64,000 nucleotides of DNA from Bdellovibrio bacteriovorus W (GTDB lineage Bacteria > Bdellovibrionota > Bdellovibrionia > Bdellovibrionales > Bdellovibrionaceae). The stretch spans positions 558,001 through 622,000 of the forward strand of contig CP002190.1 in NCBI GenBank assembly GCA_000525675.1, written 5' to 3'. The position numbers and the translations under genes are program-made. Below, piece after piece: positions 1-7,691 of the stretch (position 1 is its first letter; the number at the start of each line of letters is the position of its first letter). Below the pieces are notes generated by a model, which saw nothing but the letters and a program-made list of their open reading frames with translations, ran no database searches and was not told the origin of the DNA.

Positions 1-2
1 AG

Positions 3-293
3 AACAATACACTTGTTTGGGATCAAAAGGCTGTTCGCCTCCTTCGTCTGCGCCTTGGCTGGAGCCGCGCAGAGATGGCACATAAACTTGCCTGTTCAGC
101 GGCTGATATCGAAAAATTCGAATCCGGCTTGTTGGATATCGACTTCAAATTGCGAAGTGAATTAGAGATTCTGAATAATCAAGCAGAGGCCAATTCTGAA
201 GAGATCATGGCGCGTCCTGCAGCAGAGAACTCATTAGTTCAAAACGCTCTTTCGCAAATTGATTTTTCACGCATTAAGGCAGAGCTAGAATAA
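3..293 (+). CDS. XRE-type helix-turn-helix protein (5' end cut off by window)
   Basis: The reading frame is open to the left edge of the window, so the start codon lies upstream; 96 residues are visible. The stretch around the first in-frame ATG (position 75) reads RLRLGWSRAEMAHKLACS followed by IEKFESG, which fits the Cro/C1 helix-turn-helix pattern (hydrophobic helix, turn, recognition helix, then a short helix ending in an E-x-G element). The remaining 60 residues are polar and match no domain I recognise. The likely role is a small DNA-binding regulator. Its target is unknown. It is followed 70 bases later by polA in the same direction, but a promoter-like sequence in the gap suggests separate transcription. 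Confidence 0.65.
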   Translation, partial: NNTLVWDQKAVRLLRLRLGWSRAEMAHKLACSAADIEKFESGLLDIDFKLRSELEILNNQAEANSEEIMARPAAENSLVQNALSQIDFSRIKAELE

Positions 294-305
294 CATCTAG
301 AACCG

Positions 306-334
306 TCGACAAATGTATCCCATCGGTGTATTGC
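306..334 (+). promoter_or_regulatory. Candidate sigma-70 promoter of polA
   Basis: TCGACA (306-311) and TATTGC (329-334) are separated by 17 bases and lie 30 bases upstream of the polA ATG. The -10 box is imperfect, so this is a moderate call based on spacing and position only. Confidence 0.35.
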
Positions 335-363
335 TTTAGGGCTTATTCGAGGGAGACATTCAC

Positions 364-2934
364 ATGAAAAAAATCTATCTAATCGATGTGAGCGCGATGT
401 TCTTTCGTGCTTTCTACGCGATCCGCACTCTCACATCTCCTTCTGGTTTACCAGTCAATGCGATCTACGGCTTTTTGTCGATGTTGATCAAACTTAAAAA
501 AGAAGACAATCCTGAATACATCGTCTTTTGTTATGACCGTAAAGAGCCATCCTTCAGAAAAGAAGTTTATGACGCTTATAAAGCTCATCGCACGGAGATG
601 CCTGAAGATCTCGGTGTGCAAATTCCCTATATTAAAAAACTAGCTGAATTTATGGGAATTCCTGCCTATGAAGCTGAAGGCTATGAGGCCGATGACATCA
701 TTGGAACTTTGGCTCGTTGGGGGAAGAAAGAAAATTACGAAGTTTTTATCGTCAGTGGTGATAAAGACTTTGGGCAAATCGTTGAGGATGGAATTTGGCT
801 CTACGATACGATGAAGGATATTCGCTACGACTCTGCTGCTGTAGAGAAGAAGTGGGGCGTTCCTCCGCATCAATTCATCGACTATCTTTCTATTGTAGGT
901 GATGCCTCAGACAACGTGCCTGGTGTGAAGGGGGTTGGGGAAAAGGGCGCTGTTAAACTATTGCAGCAATTCCCGACTCTTGAAGCTATTTACGAAAATA
1001 TCGAGCAAGTTGAAAGTAAGAGCGTGCGTGAGAAGTTGATTGCTTCTAAGGACAACGCCTTTTTATCTAAAAAACTTGTCACTATCTGTACGGATATTCC
1101 TCTTGATGTGAGTGCCGAGGCCATTCACTTGAAACCGATGATGGAACAAGAACTGCGTGGCTTGCTCGCAGAGTTGAATTTCAAATCGTTTGAGAAAAGT
1201 ATCTTTGGTTCAGCTTCGGATCTAAATGAAGTGCCCGCGAAGACCTCTTCGCCATCGCAGAGTTCTTCGCAAGAAAGCTCTTCTCAAGAAATTACTCCCG
1301 TCATTAACATCTTAAAAGAAAATCGTGTTTTCCAAGAAAAGACGATGCTCACTCGAGAACTTGCTGAAGTTCTAGAAGAGAATCAATCTCTCTGGGGTGT
1401 TTTGCATAATGATCTTTGTTTTTTAGCGACCGAAAAAGACGTTATTCAGGTCTCTGATTATGAATATCTCGGCAAGCTTTCGGACACTTTTAAAGTACGC
1501 TGGAGTGGTTTTGATCTTAAGAATTTTTGGCATAAGATTGGCGCGAAAAGCCCGCTACCGCAGTGGGACTCTCAACTGGCGTCTTATGTTTTAAAGGCTG
1601 GCGATACGTCGGATTTTAATAAAGTCTATGCGAAGGCCATGCTGGAAGAGATCTCTGCTGAAATCACTCCGTCAGATCTTATCAATGCCCACATTAACTT
1701 CGCGGCCAATATGCAGGCCCAGTTAAAAGCTGTGGATAATGAAAAAGTTTATCAAGAGCTGGAGCTGCCTTTGGCGCCGGTTCTGCTTTCTATGGAAAAG
1801 CTGGGTGTGAAAATTGATAAGCCACTTTTAGAAAACTTCAGCGAAGAGCTAGCTCGTGAAATCGCTGAGCTTGAAAAGGCTATCCATAAAGAATCGGGTG
1901 AAGAGTTTAATATCGGAAGCCCTAAGCAATTAGGTGTGATTCTTTTTGAAAAATTGGGTTTGCCAGCAGGTAAAAAAACTAAAACGGGATACTCTACCGG
2001 AGAAGAAGTATTACTGACTCTCGATCATTCCATCGCAAAGCTAGTTCTGAGCTGGCGTGAGCTGTCTAAATTGAAATCTACCTATGTGGATTCATTGCCG
2101 GCATTGACGGATAAAGACGATCGCATCCATACAAGCTTTAATCAGGCGATGACGACCACAGGTAGGCTATCGAGTACGCATCCTAACTTACAAAACATTC
2201 CTATTAAAACGCCACGTGGAAAGATGGTGCGTAGAGCATTTATTGCAGCTCCGAATATGAAGCTTCTTTCTGTGGATTACTCTCAGATTGAGCTTAGAAT
2301 TCTTGCGCATATTTCTGAGGATCCAAATCTTATCAAGGCGTTCCAAGAGGATCTAGATATTCACGCGGCTACTGCTGCAGAGATCTACAACGTGTCTTTA
2401 AAAGATGTGACAGAAGATCTTCGTCGCTCAGCTAAAGCCGTGAACTTTGGAATCGCCTACGGTCAGGGAGCTTTTGGACTTGCAGAGAATCTAGGGATTT
2501 CTCGTGGAGAGGCCAAAGATATTATTGATCGCTACTTTGCAAGATTCAAAAATGTTCGCGATTATATCGAAGGCACCGTAAAGGTGGCACATGAACAAGG
2601 ATACGTCGAAACACTTTTTGGTCGTCGTCGTTATATCGAAGAGCTAAAATCAAAAAACATGATGCTCAAAAAATTTGGAGAAAGAGCTGCCATCAATGCT
2701 CCCATCCAAGGAACGGCCAGTGATCTAGTTAAGAAGGCGATGATCGAAGTTCACGAAAAAGTTCCGACAAGAATGTTACTACAAGTACATGACGAATTGG
2801 TTTTTGAAGATCGCGAAGAAAATCTACAAAGATTTGTTCCCGAGCTTGTAAGAATCATGGAGTCCGTAGCCACATTGAAAGTCCCACTGAAAGTGAACTA
2901 CTCCATCGGCAACAACTGGGACGAAGCCCACTAA
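364..2934 (+). CDS. polA: DNA polymerase I
   Basis: Family A DNA polymerase for gap filling, Okazaki fragment processing and repair; 856 residues, slightly shorter than E. coli Pol I. Residues 1-290 are the 5'-3' flap exonuclease (start MKKIYLIDVSAMFFRAFYAI, acidic EAEGYEADD cluster, helix-hairpin-helix with VPGVKGVGEKGA). A Ser/Gln-rich linker follows at about 293-310. The middle domain (320-480) keeps the overall fold signature but lacks the DxE motif of an active 3'-5' proofreading exonuclease. The polymerase domain has motif A (VDYSQIELR, about residue 636), the O-helix RRSAKAVNFGIAYGQG and motif C (VHDELVFE, about residue 808). The ATG is preceded by a GAGGGAG ribosome binding site. Confidence 0.97.
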   Translation: MKKIYLIDVSAMFFRAFYAIRTLTSPSGLPVNAIYGFLSMLIKLKKEDNPEYIVFCYDRKEPSFRKEVYDAYKAHRTEMPEDLGVQIPYIKKLAEFMGIPAYEAEGYEADDIIGTLARWGKKENYEVFIVSGDKDFGQIVEDGIWLYDTMKDIRYDSAAVEKKWGVPPHQFIDYLSIVGDASDNVPGVKGVGEKGAVKLLQQFPTLEAIYENIEQVESKSVREKLIASKDNAFLSKKLVTICTDIPLDVSAEAIHLKPMMEQELRGLLAELNFKSFEKSIFGSASDLNEVPAKTSSPSQSSSQESSSQEITPVINILKENRVFQEKTMLTRELAEVLEENQSLWGVLHNDLCFLATEKDVIQVSDYEYLGKLSDTFKVRWSGFDLKNFWHKIGAKSPLPQWDSQLASYVLKAGDTSDFNKVYAKAMLEEISAEITPSDLINAHINFAANMQAQLKAVDNEKVYQELELPLAPVLLSMEKLGVKIDKPLLENFSEELAREIAELEKAIHKESGEEFNIGSPKQLGVILFEKLGLPAGKKTKTGYSTGEEVLLTLDHSIAKLVLSWRELSKLKSTYVDSLPALTDKDDRIHTSFNQAMTTTGRLSSTHPNLQNIPIKTPRGKMVRRAFIAAPNMKLLSVDYSQIELRILAHISEDPNLIKAFQEDLDIHAATAAEIYNVSLKDVTEDLRRSAKAVNFGIAYGQGAFGLAENLGISRGEAKDIIDRYFARFKNVRDYIEGTVKVAHEQGYVETLFGRRRYIEELKSKNMMLKKFGERAAINAPIQGTASDLVKKAMIEVHEKVPTRMLLQVHDELVFEDREENLQRFVPELVRIMESVATLKVPLKVNYSIGNNWDEAH

Positions 2935-3248
2935 AATACTATGAAATAAGGGACTTGCGATGGAAACTGAGCAACTCCCTGCCAACTTAGAGGATGTTAT
3001 AAAAGTTCATTGGCGGTTGCTTTCTAAATTTTGTACTTAAGTTATATCGAAATTAGAAGTTTCGTTGTGAAAGGGAAATTTAAAAGCCTCGCAAGGAGTG
3101 AGGCAGAGGGAAAGTCTTCCAGAAAAGGCCTCTGCCAAGCAGGATGCGCTCCGCCGTAGCCAAGCGAAGGCGGATGGCAGCGAAGCAGGAAGCTGTGCCT
3201 ACGGAGGAAGAGTTTCCCTCTGTCTCAATCCCTAGCACGGTTGTGGAG
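2935..3248. other. Intergenic stretch between polA and the convergent lipoprotein gene
   Basis: The 314 bases hold no convincing gene. The first half is plain sequence with one 26-codon ORF (2960-3040) that I do not accept. The second half is a nested inverted repeat, listed separately. No typical U-tailed terminator is visible. Confidence 0.6.
3100..3226. repeat. Nested palindromic intergenic element
   Basis: Outer arms of 21 bases (3100-3120 and 3206-3226) are complementary with two mismatches. Inside them CTGCCA (3132-3137) pairs with TGGCAG (3175-3180) and TCCGCC (3150-3155) with GGCGGA (3169-3174). The result is a large cruciform or RNA stem-loop between two convergent genes. It may be a dispersed palindromic repeat that also acts as a transcription barrier or mRNA-stabilising stem; its copy number cannot be judged from one window. 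Confidence 0.6.
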
Positions 3249-3884
3249 TTACTCTGTCTCCCAACCGACAACTCTGCCGCCTTCAAAATAGACGTAGCGG
3301 GTTTCGTTGCGATAGCCTTGTGAAGTTGAGACTTGTCTTTGGTATTTCCAGCGTTCGTTTCTATAGATAGGATTTCCTGAAGACTCGATGCTAAGAGGGT
3401 CACCCCAAGAGCGGCGAACGTAGTCCTGTGGCATGCCGACGGCGACATCTTGGCTTTCGATCAACTCTTTCATTTCTTGTTGAGGCACTTGAGTTCGTGC
3501 CCAGATATTGCTTTTATTAATCCACTGTTGGCGGCCTTCAAGGCTTGGGATAGATAAGAAGCTGATCTTTTCTTGATCGTCGCGAAGCCAAGGTAAGACT
3601 TTAGAGTATTGTTCACGCTCTTTGTTTGAAATTAAAGTGCGCTCAAGCTCTTTTAGTTTTTGGCGATTGCGAATTTCTACCAGATCGTTGGGAGACAAGG
3701 TCGCAGGATCTTTACCAAGTTCATAGGCAACCTGCTTTGTCTTAGAATCGTAAGAAGATGCCGACGAGTAACGGGTAGTGGTGTCCTGATAACTTTGACC
3801 GTAACCACTTTGTGTAGATCGCTGCATACTTGTGCAGGCAATAAAAGAAGTCGATAGCAAAGCTGCCAATAAAGCTCGAATCAT
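3249..3884 (-). CDS. Putative outer-membrane lipoprotein with BamE/SmpA-like C-terminus
   Basis: A 211-residue protein with a short signal peptide ending in a lipobox-like FIAC, so probably lipidated at Cys17. The middle is charged and likely helical. The C-terminus (VAVGMPQDYVRRSWGDP, then an aromatic W-x-Y, then VYFEGGRVVGW) follows the pattern of the SmpA/OmlA (BamE) fold: a GM..V...G.P turn, then beta strands ending in F..G.v..w. This suggests a small envelope lipoprotein, though not necessarily BamE itself, which is normally shorter. The gene is convergent with polA and divergent from the FliL-like gene at 3988. Confidence 0.7.
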   Translation of the reverse strand: MIRALLAALLSTSFIACTSMQRSTQSGYGQSYQDTTTRYSSASSYDSKTKQVAYELGKDPATLSPNDLVEIRNRQKLKELERTLISNKEREQYSKVLPWLRDDQEKISFLSIPSLEGRQQWINKSNIWARTQVPQQEMKELIESQDVAVGMPQDYVRRSWGDPLSIESSGNPIYRNERWKYQRQVSTSQGYRNETRYVYFEGGRVVGWETE

Positions 3885-3987
3885 AATAAGAATCTCCCTC
3901 TTAGATACTAGCCGAAGAACTCTGTTTTATAAATTGTTCTTGCGACGTCTTCGGTTCTTTTCTTACAATCGTCTTGGGGGTAACGCT

Positions 3988-4968
3988 TTGACTGATCCAA
4001 ATACTACGACCAAAGTAGAGTCTGCTACAGATGAAGAAGGGTTTGAAGAATCCGAAGATCTGTTGTCTCTGGAGTCGTTGGATTCAATCATCTCTGAAGA
4101 AGACCCAGAATTTTCAGCTTCCCTTCTGGCAATCGGACCTCCGGAAGAGCTCAGCGCTTCTATTTATGATGAGGGCTTAGCTTTTGAGTACACCCTTGAT
4201 GAAGAGGTCCGTCGTTGGAGTGAGGGGTCAGAACTTCGTAAAAAAGTTTATGCCCGAGCACCTTTTGTTCCGGCTTTCATCTATGGATACAATGTTCGTC
4301 GTTCGGCTTTTCGCTTAGCTCTTGAGAAAGAGAAAATTCGCACCATTGATTTCTTTAGGAATATTGTTCCCAATACCAAGTCAGGTATTCAGAGACTAAG
4401 CCTTGCTATCAAAGGCTCTCTGAATAGTTTTAAAAAGACATTTGCAGGCTTCTCAAAATTAAAGAAAGTGTCTTTTGTAGTTTTGCTAATGGCAACAGTG
4501 CCTCTTTTAGTGGTCGCCTTTTTAGGAATCAAGGGAAGGCTGGTCGCTCCTCCGGAAGATTTATTTATTGGCAGTCTTGCAGAAATTAGTGATCAAAATA
4601 TTTTAGCAACTGAAGTTGGAACCATGGAGTCCTTTTATGACTCTCCTCGAATTTCTCAGAATATTCTTCTTCTGCGAAGAATGGTGGTGAATCTTCAGCG
4701 CTCTGAAAACTCAGGTCCCAATCCGATGGGGGCTTTTGAGTTTTACATAGAGGGTACGGGCAATGACGTTTTAGTTGAAATCAAAGATCGCGAAGCTGAA
4801 GTTGAAGATCTTTTTGCAAGAACTGCGGAAGAGCTTAATTACGATCAGATAGAAAGTGCCGAAGGAAAACGACTTCTTTGTGACCGTCTTCGTAAAGAAG
4901 TGAATCGTATTCTGACTCAAGGAATGATTCGTAAGGTCTTTTTAAAAACGGCCATCATAAAGCCCTAA
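3988..4968 (+). CDS. FliL-like inner-membrane protein
   Basis: The start chosen is the TTG at 3988, eight bases after a GGGGG ribosome binding site; the frame stays open further upstream but would run into the divergent lipoprotein gene. The 326-residue product has a long acidic cytoplasmic N-terminus (about 160 residues), one membrane segment at about 162-181 and a periplasmic C-terminal domain. That domain ends VLVEIKDREAEVEDL, an EGK..L.D.L..E.N pattern and VFLKTAIIKP, typical of FliL, the stator-associated protein of the flagellar motor. Ordinary FliL is about 150-180 residues with a short N-terminus, so this is an extended paralogue away from flagellar genes. It may act on a flagellar or other ion-driven motor. 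Confidence 0.75.
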   Translation: MTDPNTTTKVESATDEEGFEESEDLLSLESLDSIISEEDPEFSASLLAIGPPEELSASIYDEGLAFEYTLDEEVRRWSEGSELRKKVYARAPFVPAFIYGYNVRRSAFRLALEKEKIRTIDFFRNIVPNTKSGIQRLSLAIKGSLNSFKKTFAGFSKLKKVSFVVLLMATVPLLVVAFLGIKGRLVAPPEDLFIGSLAEISDQNILATEVGTMESFYDSPRISQNILLLRRMVVNLQRSENSGPNPMGAFEFYIEGTGNDVLVEIKDREAEVEDLFARTAEELNYDQIESAEGKRLLCDRLRKEVNRILTQGMIRKVFLKTAIIKP

Positions 4969-4996
4969 TGCACTCGCATCAGGGCCCTGGTTTAAA

Positions 4997-6226
4997 TCAC
5001 GGTTTGAAATTTTGGACGTCAATTTGGTAATACTTCAGGCGATCATGTAGGGTGCTCTTGGGCATCCCTAAATCTTTGGCTGTTCGGCGCTGATTTCCTT
5101 GATTTGCACTGAGGCGTTTAATAATCATTTGGCGCTCAATTTCTTTAATAACAGAACCATCAATTCTCGCTCTATCGCGGTCATTAGCAGGCAGAAGAGT
5201 TTTATCTAAGAGTTTCTCAACATGCTCTTCAAGGATGTGTACTTGCGGATAGATTGCAGACACGCGACTGACTAAGTTCTTTAGCTCACGAATATTGCCA
5301 GGCCATGAATGCTTTTTAAGTCTTTCGATAGCATTAAATGAAAAACGAACTCGCATCTGCTTCGCAAAAGAATAAAGAAGGTCATCAAAGTCCTCCATAC
5401 GAAATTGCAAAGCCGGTGGAGTCACACTCACGACATTGAGACGGAAATAGAGATCCGATCTGAAAAGCCCTTCTTGAATTTTTTCCGACAAGTTTTGATG
5501 AGTCGCTGCGATGATACGAACATCTGTTTTTACGTTGCGGTCCGAACCTACGGGGCGAATTTCATTGTTTTCAAGAGCTCTTAATAGCTTGGCTTGAAGG
5601 GCATAGGAAAGATCACCGATCTCATCCAAAAACAAAGTGCCACCGCGAGCCGCTTCAAAAGCTCCTTTGCGATCATTGATGGCACCGGTAAAGCTTCCCT
5701 TAACGTGGCCGAAGAGTTCGCTTTCGATCAGGGTTTCACTCAAAGCACTGCAGTTCACACTCACCAAGGGGCCGCGACGGTGAGAGCAGTCATGAATGGA
5801 CTGGGCGATAACGTCTTTTCCAGTGCCTGAGGGGCCTAAAAGTAAAACCGGAAACTCGGTTTTTGCCACATTGGCTAAAGATTGCAGCTCTTCATTCCAA
5901 ACTTCATTGCGACTGGTGAGGGGAAATTTTTGCGGCTTTTCCTTCTTTTCTGTATAGACGAGTTCTTGATCTCCGAGTTGGATCAGATCTCCGTGCTGAA
6001 GGATGGCCTCCAACACGCGGGCTCCGTTGACAAGGGTTCCAGAAGTGGAGCGAAGGTCGCGAATAACGTAAAAGTCGTCTTTTTTTTCAATACGTGCATG
6101 GCGCTCGTTGATATTTTTTGAGTGAAGCTGGAAGGCGCAGGTGGGGTCTGAGCCAATAGTCGTTAGGTCTCCTAGAACAAAGGTTTTGGGGTGGATTTCA
6201 AGGGTTTTAATTTGTGGTGATAGCAT
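4997..6226 (-). CDS. FHA-domain sigma-54-dependent transcriptional activator
   Basis: A bacterial enhancer-binding protein of 409 residues. Residues about 15-90 form an FHA phosphothreonine-binding domain ([11 protein letters not shown], then RHARI, then [11 protein letters not shown]). The AAA+ core has Walker A GPSGTGKD (131-138), a sigma-54-contacting loop written GSFTGA (177-182) in place of the usual GAFTGA, Walker B LFLDEIG (198-204) and an R-finger region. A Fis-type helix-turn-helix closes the protein (about 370-405). The FHA domain implies control by a Ser/Thr kinase rather than by a two-component receiver. Sigma-54 itself is encoded at 25382. The gene stands alone and converges with the FliL-like gene. 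Confidence 0.93.
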   Translation of the reverse strand: MLSPQIKTLEIHPKTFVLGDLTTIGSDPTCAFQLHSKNINERHARIEKKDDFYVIRDLRSTSGTLVNGARVLEAILQHGDLIQLGDQELVYTEKKEKPQKFPLTSRNEVWNEELQSLANVAKTEFPVLLLGPSGTGKDVIAQSIHDCSHRRGPLVSVNCSALSETLIESELFGHVKGSFTGAINDRKGAFEAARGGTLFLDEIGDLSYALQAKLLRALENNEIRPVGSDRNVKTDVRIIAATHQNLSEKIQEGLFRSDLYFRLNVVSVTPPALQFRMEDFDDLLYSFAKQMRVRFSFNAIERLKKHSWPGNIRELKNLVSRVSAIYPQVHILEEHVEKLLDKTLLPANDRDRARIDGSVIKEIERQMIIKRLSANQGNQRRTAKDLGMPKSTLHDRLKYYQIDVQNFKP

Positions 6227-6381
6227 TCGGCCTCCAATATCTGGAGAAGCGGATATTCAAAACGAGGTCCGGTCCCAAATGCATTTTAAAGGGGGCTCAA
6301 GTGCTTCGACTCGCCTTATTATTTATCATAGGACCCTATTCCTAGAATTGAGAAATGGCTATTCCTCTGGTAGCCTAAGCC

Positions 6382-6960
6382 ATGCCAAAAGTTATTGAAT
6401 TTATCAAAAGTGCTGTTCTTGCCAAAGACTACCCTGAAACTAAAATGATGGAAGTTGCGATTGTCGGTCGCTCCAATGCGGGGAAGTCCTCTTTTATCAA
6501 CGCCCTTGCAAAAGGAGGGAAGGTTGCCAAGGTCAGCTCGACTCCGGGTAAGACTCGTCTTTTAAATTTCTTCAATATGGGCAACTCCTATGTTTTGGTC
6601 GATATGCCGGGATATGGTTTTGCTGCGCGCTCTAATGCTGAGATCACTGAATGGAATCAGATGATTGAAAATTATTTTGCGAGCCGTGAAAATCTAGTGG
6701 GCCTTTTATTGGTGATGGATATTCGCCGAGAATGGTCGCGTGAAGAAGAGTTGATGAAGCGCTATTCAGATCAGCACGGATTCCCCATCGCAGTTGCTTT
6801 GACGAAAGCGGATAAGCTTTCTCGCAGCCAAGCTCTACAAGCTGTGGCAAAAATTAAAAAAGCGGCGGGACTAGTGGCTGTGTTCCCAGTGTCTGCTCTG
6901 AAGAGAACAGGGCAAGATGAAATTGAAAATCATATGTTTGAGAATTGGGTAAAGATATGA
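6382..6960 (+). CDS. engB: Ribosome biogenesis GTPase EngB (YsxC/YihA)
   Basis: An essential small GTPase that assists assembly of the 50S ribosomal subunit; 192 residues, the usual family length. The G1 loop GRSNAGKS (30-37), the G2 region SSTPGKT, G3 DMPG (about 74-77), G4 TKAD and a G5 VSA are all present. The gene opens a run with kdsB, pyrG and kdsD: its TGA overlaps the ATG of kdsB as ATGA, so the two are probably translationally coupled. Confidence 0.95.
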   Translation: MPKVIEFIKSAVLAKDYPETKMMEVAIVGRSNAGKSSFINALAKGGKVAKVSSTPGKTRLLNFFNMGNSYVLVDMPGYGFAARSNAEITEWNQMIENYFASRENLVGLLLVMDIRREWSREEELMKRYSDQHGFPIAVALTKADKLSRSQALQAVAKIKKAAGLVAVFPVSALKRTGQDEIENHMFENWVKI

Positions 6961-7691
6961 AGATTGTGGGTGTGATCCCAGCAAGATATGCATCAACTCG
7001 TTTTCCTGGAAAACCTTTGGCGCTCTTGCAAGGTCGCCCCATGATTCAATGGACCATAGAGGGAGCGATGAAGTCCCGACTATGCTCCGAGGTCATCGTT
7101 GCTACGGATAGTGATGAAATCGCTTTGGCGGCAAAAGCGGTGGGTGCCAAAGTTGTGATGACAGATAGCGATTTGCCAACCGGGACAGATCGAATTTACG
7201 CCGCTGTTAAGAATCTCGAGTGTGATCTCATTGTTAATATTCAAGGAGACGAACCTACCGTCACAGGCGATCTTGTCGATCAATTAGCGCAAGTCTTTCT
7301 CGATGAACCTCATTTGGATATGGCAACATTGGCACATCCAATTTCTGAGGAAGATATTCCTTCTTTAAATGCTGTTAAAGTTATTGTGAATCGAAATGAT
7401 GAGGCTTTGTATTTTAGCCGTTATCCGATTCCGTATTCTCGTCTTAAGTTCTCTGAAAAACCGGGAATTTGTTTAAGACATATAGGCATGTATGCCTATA
7501 CAAAGAAGTTCTTAAAACTCTTTTGTGAGTCTCAGCCTGCAGACATTGAGATCGCAGAGAGTTTAGAGCAATTGAGAGCTCTTTATTTAGGGGCTTCTAT
7601 AAAAGTTGTGAGAGTTCAGCAGCCAAGTATCGGTGTGGATACTCCCGAGGATTTGGCGAAGTTAGAAAAAATCTTAAGTCAGGGGATGTAA
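6957..7691 (+). CDS. kdsB: 3-deoxy-manno-octulosonate cytidylyltransferase (CMP-Kdo synthetase)
   Basis: Activates Kdo with CTP to give CMP-Kdo, the donor for the inner core of lipopolysaccharide; cytoplasmic. The 244-residue product begins MKIVGVIPARYASTRFPGKP, the family nucleotide-binding signature, and has LIVNIQGDEP and the basic IPYSR patch. The start is the ATG at 6957, overlapping the engB stop; an in-frame TTG at 6945 is less likely. The stop overlaps the pyrG ATG (TAATG). The neighbour pyrG makes its co-substrate CTP and kdsD makes an earlier Kdo precursor, so the operon is metabolically coherent. Confidence 0.96.
   Translation: MKIVGVIPARYASTRFPGKPLALLQGRPMIQWTIEGAMKSRLCSEVIVATDSDEIALAAKAVGAKVVMTDSDLPTGTDRIYAAVKNLECDLIVNIQGDEPTVTGDLVDQLAQVFLDEPHLDMATLAHPISEEDIPSLNAVKVIVNRNDEALYFSRYPIPYSRLKFSEKPGICLRHIGMYAYTKKFLKLFCESQPADIEIAESLEQLRALYLGASIKVVRVQQPSIGVDTPEDLAKLEKILSQGM

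Noticed and set aside
2960-3040. 26-codon ORF after polA with an AAGGG site upstream
   Set aside because: Too short to judge, no recognisable homology pattern, and it is next to a palindromic element; could be chance.
3080-3448. Minus-strand ORF of 122 codons
   Set aside because: It runs through the palindromic element and into the reading frame of the lipoprotein gene; a shadow ORF.
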